Of a stretch of 64,000 nt of DNA, positions 44,854-53,520 are shown piece after piece. The position numbers and the translations under genes are program-made. Source of the DNA: Alkalihalobacillus trypoxylicola (GTDB taxonomy: Bacteria > Bacillota > Bacilli > Bacillales > Bacillaceae_D). The notes beneath the pieces were generated by a model. It had not been told where the DNA came from. It saw nothing but the letters and a program-made list of their open reading frames with translations, and made no database searches. The DNA lies in NCBI RefSeq assembly GCF_001590785.1, contig NZ_LTAO01000036.1, forward strand, positions 153,419-217,418, given 5' to 3'. The first letter of the stretch is position 1. Each line of letters begins with the position of its first letter.

Positions 44854-45912
44854 TTAATTAGGAGCATTGTCATAGTTTCTTAATGCTTGTTGTAAATCTT
44901 TTTTTACCTTGTCTATTAATTTTTGCGGTTTCAGCACTTGCACATTTGCTCCATATTGTACTGCCCATATTTTCATTGCATGTAAGTTAACTCTTCTCGT
45001 ACTAACCGTTACCTCTTCATTCGTTTCATTAAAAAAATGTACTTCTTTACCAAACCAGTCTATAACATCCCCAACATACTGTTTCTTTATCTTAAACGTC
45101 ACTGGAGCCACTTCACCAGAAAACATATATAAATGTTCCGACATATATGTAGATAAATCAAATCCTTCTCTAAAGCCATTTAGTTCTGTTATAGGTTTTC
45201 TTACTTCATTTTCTAACATGCAAATATCGGTTATTCGGTCAAGTCGATAGTTGTATAACTCATCATTGTTTTTATGATTACAGATTAAATAATATCGGTT
45301 ATTGAAAAAGGCAATATAATAAGGGCTGACGACATACTTCCTCGGCTGACCAGCAGCATTCTTATAGTTATATTTCTTTTTATCAGTCATGTAAAAATTA
45401 TATCGAAATTGAATTTGTTTGTTTTCAGCTATGGCTTCATCTACTATTTCAATGGTATGAAACAATTCCTTGCTATCCAGCGAATGATCCGTTACCGTTT
45501 TAACATGCTTGATCCTTGATTTAAATTTTTCATTAGAAAGCCTTTCGATCTTCCCGATTAACTCTTTCTTGTGCTTATCAGCTATGTATTTGGAGAATAG
45601 CAAACTTTCTATAATGAGCCTTAATTCAGAATCTGAAAAATCTCTTATCAAATACCAGTTCGTTTTTATTTCCTCGTCTTCTCCATTTTTTCCTTTCCTA
45701 TTTTGTACATCATATTCGATCTCATATCCGAGCTCTAATAAATTTTCCAAATTACGCTTTATTGCTTTTCTGCCTACTTTCAATTCATATTTTGCTAGCA
45801 ATAGTTCTTCGATTTTTGCAATCGTTAGTGGACTGTCTGCATCGCTATATGTTTTCAAAATATCCAGTATGAAAATAAGTGAATTCTTCTTTTTAAGGAT
45901 CGTATTTTCCAT
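44854..45912 (-). CDS. WYL-domain transcriptional regulator
   Basis: A 352-residue regulator with an N-terminal winged helix (LTIAKIEELLLAKYELKVGR then KAIKRNLENLLELGYEI) and a central WYL domain. Its SH3-like barrel shows KYVVSPYYIAFFNNRYYLIC and NYRLDRITDICML. A WCX-type C-terminal extension follows. WYL proteins sense ligands such as nucleotides or ssDNA and regulate phage-defence islands (BrxR, CapW). AGGAGGAGAA precedes the ATG. Its position in the middle of five same-strand genes makes it the probable repressor of this module. Confidence 0.88.
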   Translation of the reverse strand: MENTILKKKNSLIFILDILKTYSDADSPLTIAKIEELLLAKYELKVGRKAIKRNLENLLELGYEIEYDVQNRKGKNGEDEEIKTNWYLIRDFSDSELRLIIESLLFSKYIADKHKKELIGKIERLSNEKFKSRIKHVKTVTDHSLDSKELFHTIEIVDEAIAENKQIQFRYNFYMTDKKKYNYKNAAGQPRKYVVSPYYIAFFNNRYYLICNHKNNDELYNYRLDRITDICMLENEVRKPITELNGFREGFDLSTYMSEHLYMFSGEVAPVTFKIKKQYVGDVIDWFGKEVHFFNETNEEVTVSTRRVNLHAMKIWAVQYGANVQVLKPQKLIDKVKKDLQQALRNYDNAPN

Positions 45913-45987
45913 TTCTCCTCCTCTCTCTCCCCTCTTTACGAGGAGAGACGGAAACTTAATGCTTTCTTTTAATCAGAGCAAGACAGA

Positions 45988-46557
45988 TTACAAGCGGTTA
46001 CCATAGGCAAAGTATTTCTTCCTGAAGCGCATCTGTTCCGCAATCTGTTCCTCAAACGGGTTACAATTATTGTCTAAATCAGAGCGATACTCAATTTTAA
46101 GTGTGAATGGATTAACGCGCTTAACCAATTCTGATTCTTCATCAATTATCGTAATCTCGCCGAAAAGTGAACGCCAAAGTATTCCACTAACCCTCATTTC
46201 AAAATGACTTTGAAATTTCTTTTTACCTTCTTCAAATAAATCATCTACATGATTTTCTAATTGCCATTCAAGAAAAGGTACGATATTGACGTCTCCAACA
46301 ATGGCCTGCCAATCCTGCCAATCGCCAGAGTTACTTTTAACTCGAATTTCATACACCGTAGTTCCTTGCTTAACCCCACCCTCATCTTCAGAGTTAAATA
46401 ATTTTGAAACAATAGGGCCATCGGTATAAATTCCAACACCATGCATTCTCGTTTTAAGTTGGGAAAATTGCACTTTACCTTCACTATCTCTTTCAGAAAC
46501 AATAAATGGATAATACGCCGTTTTGTTGTCGATTGAATGATTTCTTTTATCTCTCAT
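45988..46557 (-). CDS. Unknown protein, 189 residues, paralogue of the next gene
   Basis: It shares an architecture with the 254-residue product upstream: a segment like TVYEIRVKSNSGDWQDWQAI with a conserved WQxWQAI(V/A)G core, then a helical region and a block SHFEMRVSG, ending with a VNPFTLKIEYRSDL strand. I recognise no family. It is soluble, with no signal peptide, and mixed alpha/beta. CAGGAGGGTTTAT precedes the ATG. It lies 75 bases upstream of the WYL gene and 134 bases downstream of its paralogue, on the same strand. Confidence 0.7.
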   Translation of the reverse strand: MRDKRNHSIDNKTAYYPFIVSERDSEGKVQFSQLKTRMHGVGIYTDGPIVSKLFNSEDEGGVKQGTTVYEIRVKSNSGDWQDWQAIVGDVNIVPFLEWQLENHVDDLFEEGKKKFQSHFEMRVSGILWRSLFGEITIIDEESELVKRVNPFTLKIEYRSDLDNNCNPFEEQIAEQMRFRKKYFAYGNRL

Positions 46558-46691
46558 ATAAACCCTCCTGTAAACTAATTAGTTATCAATTTTTTTCATG
46601 AGCAAATCATAACATGAGGGTATGGTCCTTTTTTGACCTATAGAGAAATAATTTATGTGAACGCTTGTTGGCGCCTTTCTTTTCTATCGCA

Positions 46692-47456
46692 TTATGTATA
46701 ACGTTCTTCGAATGATTTCCAGATTTCGTAACTCTTCTCACTTGAAACCTCTTGAATGATTTGTGAATCAAATAGGATCTGAAAAGTGTTTGGATCTATC
46801 ACTTTTCTAAAATCTCCATTAAAAGGATCATTCATAATTCGAGGTAGTGAATTCTCGATCCCAAGCTCTACTATACTTGAACCACTATATCGAATTTGAA
46901 AGTCTTGTTTAAACGTTTCTATTTCCTTTTCAGTTAGTGAACTATAAACCTCCGCTATTCCTCCTGGACCAAATTTATAAGTCTGAGCAACAATAAATTT
47001 ACCAGCTATCGCTTGCCAAGATGACCATTTCCATTGCTCCGCCCGATTATCATAGTATTTAAAACGTATCTCAAATACAGGGTTAACCCCTTCAAACATT
47101 TCGTTATTTGCTAGAATCATAAATTCCCCTCTAGCTCCTTTACTCAAAAGTGCTCTCGTGAATGAGCGATTTTTTTTGAAAGTACGAGTATAAATAGGAT
47201 AAAAACAAAGATTATGTTCATCTATCCCAATAATATGACTCATTTGTTCATTTCTAATAAGATCATAGCTACCAGCTTTAGGTTCTATTTCAATTAACTC
47301 AACAAAGGGAGAATCACTGCATTCACCGTTTTCGAATTGAATCATTATATCTTTTAAAACGTTTTCTCCAGAAGTCATATGTACTTTCCCTGCTTCATGT
47401 GCAGCCAAATGATCTTTAGTAAAATCAAACAATAAAGCTTTAATTTTTTTTCTCAT
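46692..47456 (-). CDS. Unknown protein, 254 residues, first gene of the WYL module
   Basis: Residues about 125-235 align with the smaller neighbour: PVFEIRFKYYDNRAEQWKWS then SWQAIAGKF, FKQDFQIRYSG and IDPNTFQILFDS. The N-terminal 120 residues are extra and contain IKALLFDFTKDH and FVELIEIEPKAG. No known motif, membrane segment or signal peptide was seen. AAAGGAGATTTGTAATA precedes the ATG with a rather long spacer. As the first gene of the operon it may be the most strongly expressed component. Gene duplication within the module suggests a hetero-complex. Confidence 0.7.
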   Translation of the reverse strand: MRKKIKALLFDFTKDHLAAHEAGKVHMTSGENVLKDIMIQFENGECSDSPFVELIEIEPKAGSYDLIRNEQMSHIIGIDEHNLCFYPIYTRTFKKNRSFTRALLSKGARGEFMILANNEMFEGVNPVFEIRFKYYDNRAEQWKWSSWQAIAGKFIVAQTYKFGPGGIAEVYSSLTEKEIETFKQDFQIRYSGSSIVELGIENSLPRIMNDPFNGDFRKVIDPNTFQILFDSQIIQEVSSEKSYEIWKSFEERYT

Positions 47457-48373
47457 TATTACAAATCTCCTTTGTCATTAAAATGCTTTCTTTTGATTAT
47501 AATTTTCCATAAAACAACGATAATATAGGTACCACAACAGAGATAAATGAAGCTTTGAACCTTCCATTTGCCCTCTTCCCTGGACTACGAGCAACCACTG
47601 ATGAATTTCCATTTAAGATTGCCTTCGTGAACGGTTCAGTTATCATCATCACCTGTTTCATTATGCATCTTAAATCAATACAAGCTAATAATCACTGAAA
47701 ACCACCATCTGTGTTATTGCACGGGCTTTTGTCGTTATCCTTCTCGCACCCTTCAAAATCACAGTCATTCATAAGCAATTTCCTGGTTTGTCAAAAAAAC
47801 GTTACAAGGGAAAATTAAGTTGATGATCGGTGGCTACGTTTTATCTTCTTCATCTAATCTTTTAAAGAATTCAAGTAAAAAAGGCACTCTCAAAAAGAAG
47901 AGAGTGCTAAATATATTCTTCTTTTTCTCCTCTAAAATAACCTTTTTCCAAAAGGTCTCTAGTTATTATTAAGATGTTCACAAAAACTAGATGAAGTGTT
48001 AACCCACCAAAAAACAATAGAAATGGCCATTAATCATCATCTTCAATTCACCATCAATGAATTATAAGAATCACTTTTTCGTTCCTTTAATACTGAATAG
48101 ACAAAAGAACGAACTGTTGAAACTTCTGCCTCTTCCATAAAGAGACTTATGAGTTTGTTTTTTCTCATTCTTTTTAAATTTTTTGGCAGACCTAAATAGT
48201 AACTGTAGCGGAATACTTTAGAATAAACCTTTGTTCTGGTTCACACATCATTTGAGAAATTATGTGATTATGTTTTTCATAGAATTTGGAATTTTATATT
48301 TTTTGGGAAGTTCTCGGTTCATATGCTATATTTTTTTTAATCGTTCTCCTAGGAAGGGTATGTTACAAAATTA
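47457..48373. other. Gap upstream of the WYL module with decayed coding sequence
   Basis: A hairpin (GCACTCTC/GAGAGTGC, 47884-47907) and an open 66-codon remnant on the minus strand (48043-48240) are present. Otherwise the stretch is AT-rich without a credible gene. It should hold the promoter of the module near 47.5 kb. Confidence 0.45.
48043..48240 (-). pseudogene. Possible gene remnant, 65 codons
   Basis: An open frame without a start codon encodes a basic peptide with FRYSYYLGLPKNLKRMRKNK and FMEEAEVSTVRSFVYSVLKE, ending SLMVN. Amino-acid composition looks real, but I do not recognise the family. A second frame directly upstream begins MMCEPEQRFILK, so a frameshifted gene is possible. 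Confidence 0.3.
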
Positions 48374-48385
48374 AACACTAAAAAC

Positions 48386-48419
48386 AACCACCCTACCTCA
48401 AACGAAGAGGCACGGTGGT
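48386..48419 (-). terminator. Terminator of the pectate lyase gene
   Basis: ACCACC/GGTGGT outer and CTC/GAG inner pairs, followed by TTTTT on the minus strand. The same structure ends the truncated copy. Confidence 0.7.
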
Positions 48420-48434
48420 CGTCGTCTTCTATTT

Positions 48435-49520
48435 TTAATTCACGATGCCTGTTCCTGAGTTTTGTTCGACTGCTTGTCGGGCATCATTTGCGGATTGTGC
48501 ATTGAATGAATAAGGAGGTGTGAAATTCGTAGTTGAGGTTAAATGACTGTTCGGCGTGTTGATGAATTGATTTCCAGTTAGATTCCAATAGCCTGTTTGT
48601 GAGCTACCGTAATACCAGCCGACTGCTGTTTTAATATGGCCTGTTGTTGGGTCGTTTTGACCGGAGCCAACATTATCAAAATAATTGTTTTGAACAAAGA
48701 CTCTTGCGCCCATTCGACTGTTAATCGCGGTGTCTTGGATGTCTTTGAAATAGTTGTTGACCATATGAACGTCAGCATATCGAATGAGTGGGACTCTTGA
48801 ATTCAAGTTGTGGAAATAATTATGATGGTAAGTGATTTTGTCTGGTGCTAGAGAGGCATTATCTGTGTGACCAACGAGCATTGTTTTCCAGTGGTCCTCG
48901 AATTTATTCCAGGATACCGTTACATACTCTGAATTTCGTTTGATATCAACAAGTCCATCGTAGAGATCAGAATTGTTGTTTCCTTGAAATTGGCTGTAAA
49001 ATTCGTTGTGGTCAATCCAAATGTTTTTACTTCCTTCTGTTACTTCAATCGATGTTCCTTCTCCTGAGCTTGCTAGTACATGGTGAATGGATAAATTTTG
49101 AACAATGACATTTTGTGCATTAATTAAGCGGAGACCAATTCCGTCAAATTCACCACTTGTCCCTTGTCCGATGATTGAGATATTACGTATTTCATGAGCT
49201 TGTCCACGTGGATTTTTAACTTCGATTTTGTCTGATGAGGAGTTTTGAAGAGTAATTTTACCTGTTACGTAGATGGTGAGTGGTTCATCTGGGTTATTGC
49301 TGCGGCTTCTGTCATTAATCAACTGTTGGATTTGCGCGCCTGTACTCGCATATTCAACTCGTCCACCTTGTCCTCCAGTTGTACCACCATTCATAGAGGC
49401 ATAGCCGAGAGGTTGTTCACTATTCATTAGAATAGACGATGCTTCTACTTTTTCAAATCCTACTAAGAATAAAGAAACCATCAACCCAAGCACAATAAAA
49501 AAATACGTTTTTTTATTCAC
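48435..49520 (-). CDS. Secreted pectate lyase (PL1 family)
   Basis: A 361-residue protein with a signal peptide (hydrophobic FFIVLGLMVSLFLVGF) and a likely cleavage after VEA27. The parallel beta-helix shows the family blocks NIWIDHNEFYS, DGLVDIKRNSEYVTVSWNKF with calcium-binding Asp residues, KTMLVGHTD and the catalytic-Arg segment RVPLIRYADVHMVNNYF. It cleaves polygalacturonate by calcium-dependent beta-elimination outside the cell. A cre box lies upstream. Its 3' third was copied to 43.2 kb when the WYL module entered. Confidence 0.93.
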   Translation of the reverse strand: MNKKTYFFIVLGLMVSLFLVGFEKVEASSILMNSEQPLGYASMNGGTTGGQGGRVEYASTGAQIQQLINDRSRSNNPDEPLTIYVTGKITLQNSSSDKIEVKNPRGQAHEIRNISIIGQGTSGEFDGIGLRLINAQNVIVQNLSIHHVLASSGEGTSIEVTEGSKNIWIDHNEFYSQFQGNNNSDLYDGLVDIKRNSEYVTVSWNKFEDHWKTMLVGHTDNASLAPDKITYHHNYFHNLNSRVPLIRYADVHMVNNYFKDIQDTAINSRMGARVFVQNNYFDNVGSGQNDPTTGHIKTAVGWYYGSSQTGYWNLTGNQFINTPNSHLTSTTNFTPPYSFNAQSANDARQAVEQNSGTGIVN

Positions 49521-49588
49521 TTTTTCAACACCCTTTCCCCATTTAATTTTTTAATAAAAAGCCTTATTCACCTCCATTTACCAAAGTA

Positions 49589-49602
49589 AGAAAACGCTTA
49601 CA
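49589..49602 (-). promoter_or_regulatory. cre box upstream of the pectate lyase
   Basis: On the plus strand AGAAAACGCTTACA matches 13 of 14 CcpA consensus positions; the box is nearly palindromic, so either strand serves. It is 69 bases upstream of the start codon, suggesting glucose repression of pectinase. Confidence 0.65.
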
Positions 49603-49812
49603 TTTTTAGCTTAACAAATTTTTACAATCTCTGATATAGCTCAATTTTCCTATTTCTATATAGTAAATTTTTAAAGAGATGATTTGAATGTAGGATTGTT
49701 CAATGCCCATAAGTACTCACTTGCTAAATAATGGTATAATTAAATACAGGCTTTTTCTAATGAAGAAGTTCGTTGAAATAGTGGTTGATTACTTTTATTA
49801 GGAGATATATAC

Positions 49813-50727
49813 GTGAATATTAATCAAAAAGCCATTGAAATGTTTGAACAAAATGAATCCGAGAAAGCATTGGAGCTTTTTCAACAAGCAGTAAAGGAAT
49901 CTAGAGACGTACAATCGCTCAATAATCTGGCTTGGTTTTACCTTTATGAGGAAGAGAAACCGGATAGAGCGCTTGAATTAATAAAGAAGGCTGTTGAGAT
50001 GACTCCTTCCTCACACTTTCCTTATAACATACTTGGTGAAATTTATTTAAAGCAGAAGCATTGGAAAAAAGCTATAGTAGCATTACAAAAGTCGATTTCG
50101 ATTAATTCCTCCAATGAAGCTCACCATAATATAGCGGTCGCTTATTATCATCTTGGAGAATTCGAGCAAGCCGCAGCACACTTCCTACAGGCTGCAAAGG
50201 ATTCGGACATCGTTATGTTTTATCATATTAAATGTTTGATTGACCTAGGGCGAACAACAGAAGCTAAAGAGAAGCTGGATGCGTTTAACGAAAAAGCGGA
50301 TGATTTTGTAGGAGAAATCGAAGTAGCAGATTTATATATTGAATTACGTTGCTTTGAAGAAGCGATTCATTGGTTCGAGAAAGGGTACAATGAATACGCG
50401 AAAACACCTAATTGGATCGGTCGCTTTGTTTATTGTCTATTTAAAACCAATCAATTCTCACGAATAGATGAAGTTATACAGAAAGCGATTGAAATAAAGG
50501 AAGAAGAAATAAAAGATGTTCAACTTGAGGAAATAGAAGAAAACTGGACTGAAGCCGATAAGAACGAGTTATTGGAAGAGTATACAGAAGAGCTATACCA
50601 ATACAAAAACATGGTAGAAGTGATCAAAGCTGGCTATGTTCCTCCATTAGAATTCGAAACATATAGTACAGGGTCATGCTATCTGTTTGGCTGTAAGACA
50701 CATCAGCATCATGAATACGAGGAATAG
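49813..50727 (+). CDS. Tetratricopeptide-repeat protein
   Basis: A 304-residue protein built of about six TPR units (for example AIEMFEQNESEKALELFQQA, AWFYLYEEEKPDRALELIKK and AVAYYHLGEFEQAAAHFLQA). The last 20 residues, with CYLFGCKTHQHHEYEE, are unusual: two Cys and three His close together may bind a metal. It starts with GTG after TTAGGAGATATATAC. TPR proteins act as scaffolds; no partner is indicated, as neighbours are unrelated. Confidence 0.85.
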   Translation: MNINQKAIEMFEQNESEKALELFQQAVKESRDVQSLNNLAWFYLYEEEKPDRALELIKKAVEMTPSSHFPYNILGEIYLKQKHWKKAIVALQKSISINSSNEAHHNIAVAYYHLGEFEQAAAHFLQAAKDSDIVMFYHIKCLIDLGRTTEAKEKLDAFNEKADDFVGEIEVADLYIELRCFEEAIHWFEKGYNEYAKTPNWIGRFVYCLFKTNQFSRIDEVIQKAIEIKEEEIKDVQLEEIEENWTEADKNELLEEYTEELYQYKNMVEVIKAGYVPPLEFETYSTGSCYLFGCKTHQHHEYEE

Positions 50728-50734
50728 TCGTTCT

Positions 50735-50990
50735 TTTAGTTTAGGGGAATTATGCGGGACAATACTCATGAATGAATGATTCCACATATGTTCGGTCACC
50801 GCATGATCGCTACCACAAGTCACTTCGCGTCCGGTGGGATGGACGCCGAACTAACTTTTTTTAAAAAGTGGATTTCGGCATGGCCACTACTTCACACTGG
50901 AGTCTCCGTGTCTTGTGTCCGCTAACTTACTTCTTTCGTAGGGAATCTACCCGATCAAAAGTCCCCTCCTTTCACAGTAAGGAGGGTTCA
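50735..50990. repeat. Dispersed repeat B, copy 3, ending in a hairpin
   Basis: Contains GCCGAACTAACTTTTTTTAA, AGTGGATTTCGGCATGGCCAC and GGAGTCTCCGTGTCTTGTGT. It ends in CCCTCCTT/AAGGAGGG (50964-50986). It follows the TPR gene directly, so the hairpin can act as its terminator. Confidence 0.75.
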
Positions 50991-51131
50991 TGGTTCGTTA
51001 TTTATGTTTACATCCATTACACATTATTTCAAGTTTCTCTAGTGCAATGATTTAAGAATAGATTTTGTCCCAGTCTCATTCTATGAAACATAAGTATCCA
51101 TGAGGTACTTTTTCATAGGCTTGTTTTTCAA

Positions 51132-52106
51132 TTACCTCAGGGGTGCAAAGCCTTCCACCTGCTTTAATATTGTCTCAATTTCCTCAATGACATCACTGTG
51201 TAGTTCGACTTGAACCGCCTTTACGTTTTCTTCAATCTGTTCAGGTCTGCTTGCCCCGATTAATGCAGAGCTGACTCCTGGTTGACGTAGTACCCAAGCT
51301 AATGAAAGCTGCGCTAAAGAAATACCAAGCTGTTGTGCTACACTCTCTAGATTCTGTACACAGTTCAACACATTTTCTTGAAGATAGCTATTAATGACTC
51401 CATTGACGCTATCATTGGCAGCTCGGCTATTTTTCGGGATTTGGACTCCTGGTTTATATTTACCTGTTAAAATCCCTTGTGCAAGCGGTGAAAATACAAT
51501 TTGCCCAAGCCCTTCTTCACCACTAACCTTTAGTACTTCGTTTTCAATATAACGTTCAAACATATTATAAATCGGTTGATTCGAAATGATCGGGTGAAGA
51601 TTCAACCTTTTACTAATACCAGCAGCCTCCGTAATTTGGGTAGCACTCCATTCACTAACACCAGCATACAGAATCTTCCCTTGTGTAACGAGATCATGAA
51701 GTGCCCTTAGTGTCTCTTCAGTCGGTGATTGATCATCATAACGATGACAAAAGTAGATGTCGATATAGTCCACACCAAGTCGTTTCAAGCTAGCCTCACA
51801 TTGCTCGATTATATGTTTTCTCGATAACCCTCGGTCATTTGGACCGTCTCCCATTGGAAAGAACACTTTGGTAGAAAGAACATAACTTGACCGACTATAG
51901 GGCTTAAGAGCGGCACCGATTGCTTCTTCACCAGCCCCTCTATTGTAAGCGTTGGCTGTATCGAAAAAATTAATCCCACAGTCAAAAGCTGTTGAAATAC
52001 ATGCATCCGCTGCGGCTTGCTCTGATGCTGTTCCATATGTAAGCCAGCTACCAAGACCAATCTCGCTTACTTTTATTCCACTGTTTCCAACGCGTCTATA
52101 CTTCAC
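51132..52106 (-). CDS. Aldo/keto reductase, second paralogue
   Basis: A 324-residue paralogue of the enzyme at 18.5 kb, with the same FFDTANAYNRGAGE, STKVFFPMGDGPNDRGLSRK, YFCHRYD and IGASRPEQIEENVKA blocks. The tetrad Asp-Tyr-Lys-His is complete. It starts with GTG (the paralogue has ATG at the same place) after AAGGATTGGTGATC. The substrate is unknown. The two copies probably arose by duplication and sit in different regulatory contexts. Confidence 0.9.
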   Translation of the reverse strand: MKYRRVGNSGIKVSEIGLGSWLTYGTASEQAAADACISTAFDCGINFFDTANAYNRGAGEEAIGAALKPYSRSSYVLSTKVFFPMGDGPNDRGLSRKHIIEQCEASLKRLGVDYIDIYFCHRYDDQSPTEETLRALHDLVTQGKILYAGVSEWSATQITEAAGISKRLNLHPIISNQPIYNMFERYIENEVLKVSGEEGLGQIVFSPLAQGILTGKYKPGVQIPKNSRAANDSVNGVINSYLQENVLNCVQNLESVAQQLGISLAQLSLAWVLRQPGVSSALIGASRPEQIEENVKAVQVELHSDVIEEIETILKQVEGFAPLR

Positions 52107-52249
52107 TAATGATCACCAATCCTTTTATCATGAACTAATCTAACACTTGCCGTATTTGCTAATACATCACACTAAGAAACATTCTCCAAATGATTACTAA
52201 TGTCCTTCTTTTTCAGCGTTATCCACTCTTCTTTTTTTATTAAAGAAAG

Positions 52250-52277
52250 CCAATGCTCTTCAAAAAGATAGCATTGG
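52250..52277 (-). terminator. Terminator downstream of the glycerate kinase gene
   Basis: CCAATGCT and AGCATTGG pair around a 12-base loop, followed on the minus strand by CTTTCTTT. Confidence 0.75.
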
Positions 52278-52350
52278 CATTAACGGAATTATTTTGATAA
52301 AAGATGAGTGAAATTCGTTTTCTTTATTTTTATTTGTATAAAACTCGCTC

Positions 52351-53502
52351 CTATTTCTCTAGCATTTTCATCACTTGTGCAATATTTCGTGCCGTCGCTT
52401 CGACGTTCACTGGACCTTGTTGAATTGCTTCCTCTATATTACATGGACCTTGCACAATGCTAAAGGCCGCATCTATTCCATGCTCAAAAACTGATTCATG
52501 CCCGTTGCCTAGTGTTCCGCATAAGGCGATTACGGTCGCTTCGCTATGTTTTTTTGCTGCTTTTGCTACGCCAATCGGAGTTTTTCCATAGATGGTTTGA
52601 TTATCGATTTTGCCTTCTCCTGTTATGACTAAATCCGCATTCGCGACACGCTCGGCGAAATTGGTTTGTTCTAAAACGATATCAATACCTGGTTTCAGAG
52701 TTGCTCCTAAACAAGCTAGCAGCCCTGCACCTATTCCACCGGCAGCACCTGAACCTGGTAGGCTTTTCACATCTTTTCCAGTTGCTTTTTCCATCACATT
52801 ATGAAAATTCTCTAAAGCTTGGTCAAGTTGCTTCACCATCTTCGGGGTGGCTCCTTTTTGCGGTCCATAAATCGCACTTGCACCACTTGGTCCTAGTAAT
52901 GGATTATCCACATCACAGGCAACTAGAACATTCACTTTTTTCAAACGTGAATCTAAGGCTGTTAAATCCATTTCAATCAGGTCTTGAAGCGCTGCGCCAC
53001 CTTTTGTTACAAGCTGCTTATTTTTCGTATACAGTCTTCCACCGAGCGCTTCAATCATTCCAGCACCTCCATCATTCGTAGCACTTCCACCAATACCTAG
53101 AATGATATTGGATACACCATGTTCAAGAGCTGCCTTAATTAATTCTCCCGTTCCGTATGTGGTCGTTTTTAATGGATTTCGATCTTGAGGAGAAACTAAT
53201 GCAAGACCTGAAGCCTCTGCCATTTCAATGATTGCTGTTGCACCATCACCCGATATCGCATACGTAGCGATTACTTTGTCTCCAAGTGGTCCTGTTACTT
53301 CTCTTTCATGAAGTGAACCTTGAAGGGAATCAGCTAATGATTGGGTTGTTCCTTCTCCCCCATCTGCCATAGGAATTAATTCATAACTTACGGATCCTTT
53401 ATAAATAGATTCAAATCCTCTTTTTACTGCCTCTGCCGCCTGTTTGGCTGTCATACTTTCTTTAAAAGAATCAGGTGCAATGACAATTTTCTTAATACTC
53501 AT
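52351..53502 (-). CDS. glxK: Glycerate kinase (GarK/GlxK family)
   Basis: A 383-residue enzyme that phosphorylates D-glycerate with ATP. Signatures are IAPDSFKESMTAKQAAEAV at the start, PMADGGEGT, GIGGSATNDGGAGM and ITGEGKIDNQT. Length and order of motifs match the family. It follows the permease gene by 18 bases with GAAGGGAGGAGAGAACC before its ATG, so import and first step of glycerate use are one operon. The CdaR-type regulator upstream probably senses glycerate or a sugar diacid. Confidence 0.93.
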   Translation of the reverse strand: MSIKKIVIAPDSFKESMTAKQAAEAVKRGFESIYKGSVSYELIPMADGGEGTTQSLADSLQGSLHEREVTGPLGDKVIATYAISGDGATAIIEMAEASGLALVSPQDRNPLKTTTYGTGELIKAALEHGVSNIILGIGGSATNDGGAGMIEALGGRLYTKNKQLVTKGGAALQDLIEMDLTALDSRLKKVNVLVACDVDNPLLGPSGASAIYGPQKGATPKMVKQLDQALENFHNVMEKATGKDVKSLPGSGAAGGIGAGLLACLGATLKPGIDIVLEQTNFAERVANADLVITGEGKIDNQTIYGKTPIGVAKAAKKHSEATVIALCGTLGNGHESVFEHGIDAAFSIVQGPCNIEEAIQQGPVNVEATARNIAQVMKMLEK

Positions 53503-53520
53503 GGTTCTCTCCTCCCTTCT

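Noticed and set aside
45509..46006. 165-codon plus-strand frame over the WYL gene
   Set aside because: Low-complexity Ser/Phe-rich peptide typical of antisense to a Lys/Glu-rich gene.
43181..48714. Integrative element with an integrase using the pectate lyase 3' end as an attachment site
   Set aside because: Flanking repeats of 340 bases are far longer than attachment sites and no integrase or excisionase gene is present.
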